A DNA stretch of 64,000 bases, taken from contig JARKIP010000017.1 in the NCBI GenBank assembly GCA_029990175.1, positions 19,424,001 through 19,488,000 of the forward strand. Reading direction: 5' to 3'. Below are positions 1 through 9,626 of the stretch, one piece after another; positions within the stretch are counted from its first letter, which is position 1, and the number at the start of each line of letters is the position of its first letter. The notes beneath the pieces were generated by a model. It was not told the origin of the DNA. It searched no databases and saw only the letters and a program-made list of their open reading frames with translations. This DNA is from Petunia secreta (lineage: Eukaryota; Streptophyta; Magnoliopsida; Solanales; Solanaceae). A program made the position numbers and the translations under genes.

Positions 1-227
1 CTACAATGAGAATGACAATATTTGTGACTGCAACAAAAGAAAAAGTATTTGTTAACAAATTCAATACAAGTTCATAAGAAATTCATGTCACAACTATGTT
101 TTTATATCTTCTTGCATGAAGTTGTTGGACTGGAGTATAAAATCTCGTTCTATTGTGTCCTAATCTTTTACAGCGCGAGCATCCGATCCTACTCTTGAAA
201 AAATCTGCTCTTGAAACATATCTTTTT

Positions 228-551
228 GTTTGTCTCCTTCCGAAGTGAATTTTGTAACTGATGGATGTATTGATGAATTCCTTTATACTTTGTGGAACAT
301 CCCACGATCTAGCACTTCATACTGGGGGAATTTCTCCTTGATAAACTTGTGTCCAAGTGCTTCTTGTCAACTATTGTGCACAATAAGTCAACTTGTTCAA
401 ATTTCTTCTATCTATTGCTGCAATGGCGTCGGTGCATGGTATCTCGTCCATTTAAAACTGCAAGCAGTCACATGACCTTTTTATTACGTCTACAGTGAAT
501 TCATCAAGTCCATCTTTGACAACAAATCTTGTGTCGTTGATAGGATTTACC
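228..551 (-). pseudogene. MULE (MuDR-type) transposase C-terminal remnant
   Basis: Read on the minus strand, the frame contains a SWIM zinc-finger-like stretch (CDC, then MDEIPC, then AIAAI) followed by a segment resembling the tail of plant MuDR transposases (ARSWDVPQSIKEFI). That order is typical of the MULE transposase C-terminus, where the SWIM finger helps bind DNA. In-frame stops interrupt it (after CDCLQF, after YCAQ and before SARSW), and the SWIM histidine is replaced (IPCTDA where IPCxHA is expected). An intron acceptor-like CGCAG lies just upstream in the minus direction (about 552-556). No catalytic domain is visible nearby. It is a decayed fragment; whether its element extends past the left edge cannot be seen. 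Confidence 0.6.
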
Positions 552-840
552 TGCGAGCAAAAGCAAGAATCAACTTAACAATAAAGTCAAGAGTCTAAAT
601 GTTATTAGATTCTTTGCTTACAAAGCTAATAGTGAAGTATCTTTTTGTTGAAGAAGTGTTACTTATTGTCAGAGTAGCAATCTTGTTGTTCAACTCTTTT
701 TCGGCCCAATGTAGATGCAATTTGTTGACATTCAAATGCTGCACGCAATGAAATGAAAATACGAGTTAGAGTTTAACGAATAGATTAACTAGATAGAAGC
801 AAGCATCAATATTCCTTTGTTAAGTGATACGCATAAGCGG

Positions 841-1850
841 TGGAGGTCGAGTGGTAACAAGTTGTAGAGACTTCTCTACACCAATGCTTAAAGCATTGGC
901 CTTCAGTGACAACTTGTAGGAAAATTCACTACAAGATATGGCAAGTGTACGTAGAGATTGCACCACAGGTAAAGTGTTTCCTATTAGGCAACACATGTTG
1001 AGACTTCTCTACAGGGTGTTTTGCACTAAACCTTTAACTGCTGCTCACAAAGCACCATTTACAAGGCAACACCACTTCATGAGATAAGAAGTGATACCTA
1101 TTAGGCCTTAGATGTGGAATTTCTCATCAAATGTTTGTTGCACCACAACTTCAAGTGTTGCTCACAAGCAAGTGAGTGCAGTGCAAATATTTTCCCATGC
1201 ATCAGAGCTTAAAAAGTGTTCACATGCAACCAAAATTCACGGAGATTATCTACAAGTTATTCCATGTTAATTTAGGGCAAAGTATTGCCATTCCAATCAT
1301 AAAAGAATACTCTCAGTTCTACCACTAAATTTTACAACAAATACACACTGAAAATATTATAAAAAATTCAGTTCTTGACAATCAATTAACGCTAATTGTT
1401 GGTTATTGGGCACTAGTTTCCGATCGGTATCATCAACTTGTCCACACTTTCTTACTCAAAGTGTTGTCCTTCAGCCACAATTTTTAGGGCAATTCAGTAG
1501 ACAAGTTACAGCATGAACAACACAACTAAAGTGATGCCTAACTTCAATTTCTATATTTTATTTTGCATTAAACCTTCAAGTGTTGTCCACAAGGCAACAC
1601 TTAAAAGGCACCTACTATGCGTTCTAAACTGGTGCCTATTAGGCAGTACATGTCGAGCTACTCTACATGTACTGTTTTGAACTAGACCTCCAAGTGTTGC
1701 CCTGTGGGCAACACTTACAAGGCACCACTCCATGCAATTAAAAGTGCTGCATATTAGGCAATACATGTAGAGTTTATCTACAAGCAATTGTTTGCAGCAC
1801 AGCTGCAAGTACTGCCCACAAGGCAGTGAGTGCATTGGAAACAAATTCCA
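841..1850. repeat. Degenerate tandem, foldback-forming repeat field
   Basis: Diverged copies of a unit of roughly 120 bp recur, clearest at about 1560-1680 and 1681-1800, with weaker copies from about 1005 onward. Each copy has a phrase like CAAGTGTTG.CCACAAGGCA, then GGCACC, then a GCCTATTAGGCA-like phrase and a CTCTACATGTACTG-like phrase. Several phrases are inverted repeats. At 1692-1716 an 11-base arm AAGTGTTGCCC is separated by TGT from its exact complement. At 881-899 CCAATGCTT is followed by A and then AAGCATTGG. No coding potential is evident. It could be the inner part of a foldback or MULE-derived element, given the transposase remnant just to the left. Confidence 0.6.
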
Positions 1851-2418
1851 TTGAACAAATCTTAAAAAATGTTTCCTGTTATTGACAATTTACAGATATC
1901 ATCTACAAGTTATTTCAAGTTAATTTAGGGAAAAGCAACGCCAGTTGCAACTAAATAAGAGTAATCGCAATTTCTATTCGTAAATTCTGCAGCAAATACA
2001 TATTCAAACTATTTTTTTTTTTTGCAGCAATTGAAAATCAATGTGACGTTAATTGTTGGTTATCTAGCTGTAGTTTCATTATCATCAAAATTCACAACTC
2101 CCTATAGCTAACCTGTTATTATTATCAAAAACTAAACAAATTCTACGAATTTAAGATGTAATTATGCAAAATTTAGTTTAAGAGCAACGTATAATTAATG
2201 AAATATTGAAGAAACTTACCTTTGCATCTTCTTTTTTCTGGAAATTTGGAGTTCTTAGGGTTTATCAGTTGCAGAGCTTCTTTTTTGCTGGAATTAAGTT
2301 GCAGAATGATAAAGGACAGGAAAGGGACATGTCACGTATTTTTATTATTTATTAAGGGGTAGTATCGTCCTGAAATGTTCCACTTAAGTTAAGCAAGGCC
2401 ATTCTTGCTAAACCACAC
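1851..2418. other. Intergenic, nothing recognised
   Basis: AT-rich sequence with short homopolymers. I see no open frame with family resemblance, no RNA gene and no convincing repeat boundary. Any promoter activity here would be speculative. Confidence 0.5.
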
Positions 2419-2421
2419 TTA

Positions 2422-3233
2422 TAGCCTGTTTGGCATTGCTTCTCCAAAGCCAAAAGTCCTTTTTTTTTCAACAAAAGTATTTTTTTTTTAGAATTTTGAG
2501 GTGTTTGGCAACTAAAAAAAATACTTTTAGGTTGAAGCAGAAGCAGTTTTTCTGCTGTTGGGGAGAAGCTACAAATATCTGCTTCTTCCAAGAAGCAGAA
2601 GCAGAAGCAGAAGCAGTTTATTAATTTTTTCAAGACAAAAATATCCTTACTAAGAATTCATATTTACCATATTATTCCTTATAAATTAACCATATCTCTC
2701 TCAAAATACAATTATATTTTTTTTCCTATTTTTTTTACTACGTACTTTTACAAATCTTTTTCCTCCAGGACTAATTTTTATTTCTAGGTATTACTATCAA
2801 CCGTATATAGCATGTCCTACTCTTTAAATCATCTTTTAAAAGCAAGTGATTACTAGAAATTCCTAATTCCGTTATCACTTTAATTTAACTATATTTTATG
2901 TTCAATAACTTAAATTTATATCTTTTACGTTATGTTTTACATTTGACTAAATAAATTTTCTAATTAAAATCTTTTATGATAAATATTCAAAGTTATTTTT
3001 TTGTTTTTATTAATCCAAATGTAAAATGAACTTGGATGTCTTTTTCGAAATTTGATACTGAAAAGTACTTTTCGTAACGATTAACCAAACACAAATTATT
3101 TATCAAAAGTACATCTCCAATGAGTTGTCCAAACACAAACTGCTTATTATCCAAAAGTACTTATTTAAAAAATAGTTATGCCAAAAGTACTTCTCAAAAT
3201 AAGCAGTTTTTGGAAGCAATCCCAAACAGGCTA
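2422..3233. mobile_element. Tourist-like MITE, 812 bp, TTA target duplication
   Basis: The left end TAGCCTGTTTGG is the inverted complement of the right end CCAAACAGGCTA, and the similarity continues inward (GCATTGCTT against AAGCAATCC). TTA lies directly outside both ends (2419-2421 and 3234-3236). A 3-bp TTA/TAA duplication is the hallmark of PIF/Harbinger elements and their Tourist MITEs. The interior is AT-rich with repeated AAAAGTACTT phrases and a run of AGAAGC units near 2580-2615; there is no transposase. It ends about 110 bp before the first promoter element of the eL20 gene, so it could contribute distal regulatory sequence. The superfamily call rests on the duplication and terminal repeat only. 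Confidence 0.75.
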
Positions 3234-3343
3234 TTAGTGAGGTCAATTAGGTAAACCATAGGCTTAAGTGTCATAGTTCTGTAATTTACCCTCTCATGCC
3301 CTTTTCCCCTTCTCTCCAAACTATGAGTCCCAACTTCCTTTAA

Positions 3344-3404
3344 AGCCCAATGCTGAATATGGCTCTAAGTCAAAAAAGCCCAATTTTACAGAAACTTTAG
3401 GGTT
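3344..3404 (+). promoter_or_regulatory. Site II elements and telo box of the eL20 promoter
   Basis: Two AGCCCA elements (3344-3349 and 3377-3382; TGGGCT on the other strand) precede a TTAGGGTT telo box at 3397-3404, about 80 bp upstream of the start codon. Site II plus telo box is the established promoter signature of plant ribosomal-protein and other growth-linked genes (TCP factors bind site II). No TATA box is obvious, which is usual for this class. Transcription probably starts between the telo box and 3481. Confidence 0.75.
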
Positions 3405-3481
3405 GTCTAGGAAGTCCTACAAAATAAAACCATTCCCATTTCGGCTCTCCCCATATTCCCAAGAAGACAGCAGCTGCAGAA

Positions 3482-5438
3482 ATGGTGAACTACAAGGTAA
3501 TCCTCACTATTTTACACACAAACATACATTTGTTTTTTCTGTTATTAATTTGTTTTTGTTGGGCAGTTTCATCAGTACCAGGTTGTAGGGAGAGCTTTGC
3601 CAACAGAAACAGATGAGCACCCAAAGATCTACCGAATGAAGCTATGGGCAACAAATGAAGTGCGTGCCAAATCCAAGTTTTGGTATTTCTTGAGGAAGCT
3701 TAAGAAGGTCAAGAAAAGCAATGGTCAGATGCTCGCTATTAATGAGGTACCCTCTTCATTTTAGCCTTATTGCTTTTACTCCACCTTTATTGGAATTGTC
3801 TCTGCTCCTAAGGCTTAGGTCTAGTAGTAAGGGCACAACGTGTGATGTCTTATTAGGCGCACACCACGATTAAACAGTCTGGTGTTTAAGTCAAGTACGG
3901 CAGAGACGGGGGCACATTGTTCACCCGTGCACTTGCTGAGCCAGCCCATTCTGAAAGAAACTATGTGCCATCTCTGTCTAGCTTTTTCTTGTTTTTGAAA
4001 CAAACAAAACTCCTATATGTTTGCTAAATGCTTGCACGACAGTGTTCAACAACATAGCCAGTGATATCCCACTAGTAGCACAACATTGGAAGTAGGCATT
4101 TACTTTGTAATGGGATTTTATTATGGGTACTCATATTAGGATAAACTATTTAGTAGTTGATTCTTAAAAGAGGGTGTATTTACGAGTAATTTCAGCGATG
4201 TTCTTTAAAGAAGTACGAGTAAATGGAGGATGTATGTGTGAAGAGAGAGGGAGAGCGGGAGAAGGGGGGGGGGGGGGGGTGAGAGTCTACCATTTTTAAA
4301 TGTAAATTTGTATGGCAAAAGTATAAAGGCGTCGTTCAATTAAGTCAACTGCTTTTTGGAGTTCTCCAGCTTTTGTTGTCTTTTTTCATTTTTGGCAAAG
4401 TAAGAGTATGAGACAGAGGAAGCCTACTTCTTAAATTGCCAATTTGGTTATGGTCTCATGTCTTTGATGTAACCGAGATACCCATTATACTTGTAGCAGT
4501 TTATGAGTTGTGATTAGCATTTTCTGGATAGCACTTGTTTTTACACTTTGATACACTAGCTTAACTGGTTGGAATTTTCAGAACTTCATCTAAAAGAGTT
4601 AAACTGCTTATCCATCTAAACAATTTTAGATCTCTCATTGTTCCTGAAGATTCTCTATGCTGGTGATAATTGCATGTATCCATCATAATTAAGTCTAAGC
4701 TTTTTGTGTTTTTTATATCATCCAGTGAAATAAGTTGTCCAGCAAAAGTGTTTCGTTTCATTGATATGAGTGCTACATATGCCAGTTAATAGTTTCAATA
4801 TAAAATGCTAGTTAATTCTAATAGTGCTTATTTTTGGCAACTTGATAGCTTTTTTTTTTCCTAGCATGGGTATTTGTTTTGACTTTAAAATGTGTTATCG
4901 TCGTGGCACTGCTTTAAAGCCTAATCCCTAGTTGTGTTTCTACGGAGAGTATAAATTGGATGGGTGAAATGTTGCGTACTTGGTTTTTTGTCCTTTTTTA
5001 CTAATTGTTTCCCATTGGTCTTATCCTAAGTTGTGGAAAATTATTCTGAGTAACTTTTCCCTGTTCAACTTGTTAAGTTTGTTTCTGTTTTTATAGATCT
5101 TTGAGAAGAACCCAACTAAAATCAAGAACTATGGCATATGGCTTCGTTACCAAAGTAGAACTGGATATCACAACATGTACAAGGAATACCGTGACACCAC
5201 ATTGAATGGTGCCGTAGAGCAGATGTACACAGAGATGGCATCTCGTCACAGGGTTCGCCATCACTGCATCCAGATCATCAAGACAGCAACAATTCCTGCT
5301 AAGCTCTGCAAGAGGGAGAGCACGAAGCAGTTTCATGACTCCAAAATTAAGTTCCCCTTGGTGTTCAAGAAAGTCAGGCCACCTACTAGGAAGCTCAAGA
5401 CCACATACAAGGCAACTAGACCCAACCTGTTCATGTAA
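3482..5438 (+). CDS. RPL18A: 60S ribosomal protein L18a (eL20)
   Basis: This encodes a structural protein of the cytosolic large ribosomal subunit. Exons are 3482-3496, 3567-3746 and 5097-5438, joined by GT-AG introns (3497-3566 and 3747-5096) in phase 0. The joined product is 178 residues, the usual plant length. It starts MVNYKFHQYQVVGR and contains LPTETDEHPKIYRMKLWATN, FWYFLRKLKKVKK, the SRTGYHNMYKEYRD segment and the basic C-terminus ending RPNLFM. The start is fixed by the conserved MVNYK..HQY N-terminus split over a 15-base first exon. Intron 2 is 1350 bp and holds a 16-base G run at 4264-4279. No frameshift or stop is present, and the promoter is of ribosomal-protein type. Recognition is from the protein family and is secure. 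Confidence 0.97.
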
Positions 5439-6385
5439 CATCTTTTGTCTTGCCTGGATTGAGAAGCAACTTCAAATTTCTGCAATTTTGGTTCTCTAGT
5501 TGAATATTTAGCATTCATTAGTGAAGAGGAGAAAACCTTTTTGTTGTGATCAAATGCCCATTGTTCTTGCTCTTTATAGGTTCAAACATGAGACTGTATC
5601 TTTTCAAAAGTGGTATTTTGTTTGCTTTGACACAGTTGATATCCTTGCCATGTTTCTCAATGTTGGTTGCTCAGTTTTGTGTTTCTGTTTTGTACAATTA
5701 GAGCACATGTACTGTATTTACAAGTGATGATGGTGATATTTTGATCTTCATCCCCAATACTGCTGCTATGGGCTGCAGCCTGCATGATTAAGATTGTAGC
5801 TGAGAGTATCAATACTGGCAACCTCCCATTAAGACTCTGCCAGTTCTTTGTGAGGCTTTTTTCTCTGGCCAGTAACAATATCTTTCAGGAGCACTAATTG
5901 GGTTCTAATAAGGTAAATATAGGAATATTTTGATCCAGATTTTCGTTAGTAGTTTATACAGCTTATATATTGTGAATGGTACAAGACCCTCTGAGCAATT
6001 TTAACTGCTGAGGCATTTTATTCTTATATGATTTAAATCTCTTAAGAAAAACATAAAAATAGGCGCTGGACGATAATATGGGATTTGCTCACTTGTGTGG
6101 CCATCTTAAATTAGTTTGAGGGTTATTACCATTAAATTTTTTAATGTCATTCTTAATCAAAGTTAATACGTGCCATCATCGTACATTTGCATCACTTACT
6201 ATGACTGTATTTTCTTGCTTGTTACTTTACGCTAACTCACTCATGTGATTTGTTATGAGCATCGTCCAAGCAATTTTCGGGTCTCACTTCTCTTTCTAAC
6301 ATAAAAGTTACTGGGGAAAATAAGGGAAGGAGAATAAAAATCCCAAGTCTTATTTAGAAAGAGTCATATTTTATTTAACATTCAA
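5439..6385. other. eL20 3' UTR and intergenic sequence
   Basis: The first 250-300 bases are T-rich and likely hold the 3' UTR of the eL20 transcript; I cannot place the cleavage site. The rest is AT-rich and carries no recognisable gene. Short open frames on both strands here lack family resemblance. Confidence 0.5.
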
Positions 6386-7250
6386 ATGCTCTTGGGGTTT
6401 TTAGCCCCTCCCTTCTTCACGCCTCTCCTGCCACCGCCCTCTTCGTCTTTCATTCTTTTGGCCGCCGCCTCACTATTCCCTCCGTCGCCTCTGCCTCGCA
6501 CTCCCCTTCGTCGCTCCGTCCCTCTTCCTCTCCCTTCCCTCCTCTGCCGCCGCCTCCTTTTTCTTCATCTCTTTTGCTCTGCCGCCGTTGCTTCTTGTTT
6601 CTCTCCGACTCCAGAAGCATGTTATCTGCTGCATCATACCAGAAGCAGATTTTCCATTAACACTGCATCATCTTTCTTCTTCAAATTCTATTTATTATTA
6701 TTATTGTTTTTTTTTTTTTGTGTGGAAATTTGGTGTTATATATATACAATATATTATATTAAAAATGTATACACGACATATTATATCTATATATTAATGT
6801 ATACTAATTAAAATTGACTGTATATACACCGTAAATTAAGTGCACATATACTATATAAAACTGCAAATATTGATGTATACACTGTGTATAATTGAAAAAT
6901 GTAATTGTCTGCACGGTAAAACTGAGTGTACGTGCTCTGTATAAATGAGGAAAGAGATTGTAGACACTCTTCCCTCTGCTGCCGCCTCCCTCTTCCACTC
7001 CCCTCCCTCCTCCGCCGCCACCTCCTTCCTCTTCCTCTTTTCAGATTTTCCATTGACGCCGCCTCATCTTCTTCTTCTTCTTCTTCTTCTTCTTCTTCTT
7101 CTTCTTCTTCTTCTTCAGTTATTATTATTATTATTATTTTGAAATATGGTGTTATATATACAATGTGTACTATTGAAAATTGAGTGTGTATACACTAGTA
7201 ACTGAGTGTACATGCTGTGTATAAATGAGGAAACAGATTGTGTATATTGT
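6386..7250. repeat. Diverged tandem duplication of a pyrimidine-rich segment
   Basis: Two copies of one module can be followed: CT/CCG-rich sequence, then CAGATTTTCCATT, then a TCTTCTTC run, then an ATT run, then a GGTGTTATATATA phrase (about 6560-6745 and 6980-7165). A further shared phrase around CTGAGTGTAC and TATAAATGAGG occurs near 6921-6960 and 7202-7240. The apparent proteins are proline-, serine- or leucine-rich low-complexity readings and are probably not real. Confidence 0.6.
7066..7140. repeat. (CTT)n then (ATT)n microsatellite
   Basis: About 17 CTT/TTC triplets are followed after CAGTT by seven ATT triplets. It sits inside the second copy of the pyrimidine-rich duplication and is greatly expanded compared with the first copy near 6674-6705. 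Confidence 0.9.
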
Positions 7251-7330
7251 GAAATTTATTATATACGATGTGTGTTAGCTAGTTGTATAATTGCTTCAAA
7301 AGGTAAGGCCAACTGAAGGTAATTAAGTCC

Positions 7331-7465
7331 GCCATTGCTGTACCCCTAATCGACTTGTTGAAGAAGAACCGTCCTTGGGAGTGGACGGAGAGCAGCCAAA
7401 GAGCCTCCCTGCTTGCAGAAATGAATGGATTAGAAAGGGGCTTGGTTCTCTATCTCCGGGCAGTC
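7331..7465 (+). pseudogene. Possible gypsy pol (RNase H start) scrap
   Basis: One frame reads AIAVPLIDLLKKNRPWEWTE, which resembles the segment joining reverse transcriptase and RNase H in Ty3/gypsy elements (A.PL..LLKK...W.WT). The following residues no longer match. Only about 25 residues support it, so it is a weak call; no flanking LTR is visible. Confidence 0.35.
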
Positions 7466-7692
7466 GGCCTGACTCTTTATGTAATTGTATATATAGATTT
7501 AGCCTACAACTATTCTAGCTTTCAATAACAGTTGCCATTCGGTACATTTTTGAGATTTTTACCTTAGGAGACAAGCGACACAAAAATATTACCGAAAATG
7601 GTCCCTATTTGCGATTCTTATCCGAGATGGCAGCAATTACGCAAAATAGTAGCTCGTCGCTAGTTATACAGGTTTATACACGTGTATGAACA

Positions 7693-7694
<2 letters not shown>

Positions 7695-7766
<72 letters not shown>
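7695..7766. repeat. (TA)n microsatellite
   Basis: An uninterrupted AT/TA dinucleotide run of about 72 bases in AT-rich intergenic DNA. Such tracts can form cruciforms and are usually length-polymorphic. Confidence 0.95.
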
Positions 7767-7770
<4 letters not shown>

Positions 7771-8135
7771 GTATGTACAAATGAATAAAATTGTATAAAT
7801 TTTCAGATTTGTAGTATTAAGGATGTTTATATAAAGTTTCGGTTCTTTTGTGTATATTTTTGTATTTCTCTCTTTGCCTACACATTTATCTATGTATTCA
7901 TGTATAATTTAATTATTTTTGTTAGATTTGTGTGTATTGGCAGCTAGGGTTTTTAATTTTGAAGGAACGCCTAAATTTGTAATTTAGGAACTGTGCTATA
8001 CATGTAACAAAAAAATATGGCACCTCATTTACAATTTACTTTGTTTGGAGTGCTATTTTTGAAAAGTTCCCTATTTTGAAAAAGTTTTTCGAATTACACT
8101 GCTCTAGTTGTTGCCTGTACACTTTCTTTTTCTGA

Positions 8136-8138
<3 letters not shown>

Positions 8139-8204
<66 letters not shown>
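8139..8204. repeat. (TA)n microsatellite, interrupted
   Basis: Two TA/AT runs separated by AAATAT. Nothing else is recognised between 7767 and 8480. Confidence 0.9.
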
Positions 8205-8205
<1 letters not shown>

Positions 8206-8480
8206 TCATTTTATTACCAAAAGCAGTTAAACTCAATAGCATAGAAAAGAAAAAAAAAACTGTAGGAAACGACATTCCCCATTCCTGCTAAATATATATC
8301 TACTTTACTACTCAAAACTAAAGCAGGCTATGTCTAATAACTTGCTCAGAGTTTATGTTTAACATACAAGGATGCAAAATCAACTCCAAACAGTGAAAGA
8401 AAACCAAATGATCGCTGTGTAGATAAGGAATTTCAAAATTGGTACAAAGTAAAAATCTGTGCACATGGAATAATCTTACG

Positions 8481-8484
8481 AAAA
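8481..8484 (-). terminator. Pol III T4 terminator of tRNA-Arg
   Basis: Four T residues on the minus strand directly follow the discriminator base, the minimal RNA polymerase III stop signal. Confidence 0.8.
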
Positions 8485-8557
8485 CGACTCTGCTGGGGAT
8501 CGAACCCAGAATCTCTGGTTCCGTAGACCAGCGCCTTATCCATTGGGCCACAGAGTC
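8485..8557 (-). tRNA. trnR-ACG: tRNA-Arg (anticodon ACG)
   Basis: On the minus strand a complete 73-base cloverleaf folds. The acceptor stem GACTCTG pairs with CAGAGTC, and the discriminator base is G. The D arm contains the A-box-like TGGCCCAATGG, and the anticodon stem CTGGT/ACCAG encloses loop CTACGGA. The T arm contains the B-box GGTTCGATCC. The anticodon ACG (plus-strand positions 8522-8524) reads CGU and, after A34 to inosine, CGC and CGA. There is no intron and CCA is not encoded. It is a nuclear, RNA polymerase III gene; an open frame through it is an artefact. Confidence 0.97.
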
Positions 8558-8801
8558 TTATATCTTATGCCGTTTCCCTTTGCTATATAATTAGTATCTT
8601 TCGAATGCTATTTCTGCAAATCCATCTATTTTTCGTGTGAATTCTGCGATTGTCCTTCTCTCTCTCTATAATGACAAAGTTACGAGAAAGCATCATTTTA
8701 ACTAGGCACGAGCAAGTAACCTCACGTTATCGATAAAAACATATGTAATGTAAGTCCTCTAGCTTATTAATTGCGTTCATAAACGTTTTTCATAAATAAT
8801 A

Positions 8802-8818
8802 TTCCCTACGTCTCACTT
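8802..8818. mobile_element. Left stub of a Stowaway-like MITE, cut by the MULE
   Basis: The terminal sequence TTCCCTACGTCTCACTT follows a TA at 8800-8801. The MITE continues on the far side of the MULE at 18906. Its right end, read inverted (CTCTCTCCGTCCCACTTT), matches this left end, and the CTCCCTCCGT-type terminus with TA duplication is Stowaway-like. CGTCTCACTT (8809-8818) is the left copy of the MULE target duplication. Confidence 0.7.
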
Positions 8819-8950
8819 GAGAAGAATTAGCTAAAAGACCCCTCAAAGTGTTGAATAAAAAGTTTAACCTTTCCATTTCTTTTTGACTTATTTTTGGAGA
8901 GAGAAAAAGTTAAGTGGGTTTAAGTGGGGACCAAGGACTGGATTAGTATA

Positions 8951-9013
8951 CATAAAAAACTTGTGGGTGCAAAACATAAAAAACTTGTGGGTGCAAAACA
9001 TAAAAAACTTGTG
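8951..9013. repeat. 24-bp tandem repeat, 2.6 copies
   Basis: CATAAAAAACTTGTGGGTGC plus AAAA is repeated exactly at 8951, 8975 and partly at 8999, in the left subterminal part of the MULE. Confidence 0.9.
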
Positions 9014-9400
9014 AACTCTTTTGAAATAAAAAAAAGTACCCGGGTAATTTAAACAATAACGGATACTACATCTACTCTATTTGGTTGATCATACACTACT
9101 GCGTTCCATTCCAATTTTCACTCTCAACTTCTCCTATTTTCTCTCTATCAACTGCCTGCACGACTTCAACTACTGTGAGTGTCTTTTTGGAGTTATTTAA
9201 AGGATCTCTGTGGGTTAAGCACATTATCGACGAACAGCATAAACAGGTACGCACTCGATTTTGTTAGGATTTTTATTTGAAATTTAACTTTGTATTTTCT
9301 ACGATTAATGGCTATTCTGCATCTTTACATCTTGATTTCGGGTAATGGGTTTTGTTATTTTACCGGTTTATATGCAATTTTCGATTTTGGTTTTCGGTTT

Positions 9401-9618
9401 AATTTTTGGGGTTTTTTCTTTAACTTTCGTATTAAAATGTGGTTTGTGTAGGTGTAATTTTTGGGGGTTTTTCTTCAACTTTCGTATTAAAATGTGGTTT
9501 GTGTAGGTGTAATTATTAGGGGTTTTTCTTTAACTTTCGTATTAAAATATGGTTTGTGTAGGTGTAATTATTGGGGATTTTTTCTTTAACTTTCGTTGTA
9601 AAAATGTGTTGTGTTTAG
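9401..9618 (+). repeat. 55-bp tandem repeat, 4 copies, in a 5' leader
   Basis: Four copies with a 55-56 bp period, each with AACTTTCGTATTAAAAT and ending TTTGTGTAG|GTG. The last copy ends TTTAGGTG just before the start codon at 9627. Each copy carries a plausible 3' splice acceptor. With a good donor CAG|GTACGC at 9247, this looks like a leader intron whose acceptor has been multiplied. Confidence 0.8.
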
Positions 9619-9626
9619 GTGATTAA

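Noticed and set aside
6386..6811. 141-residue proline/leucine-rich frame
   Set aside because: Low-complexity CT/CCG-rich DNA with a diverged duplicate nearby; no domain, no conserved start.
8318..8551. 77-residue minus-strand frame reading MAQWIRRWSTEPEILGSIPS
   Set aside because: It is the translation of the tRNA-Arg gene itself and its trailing sequence; this peptide is a well-known artefact of tRNA genes.
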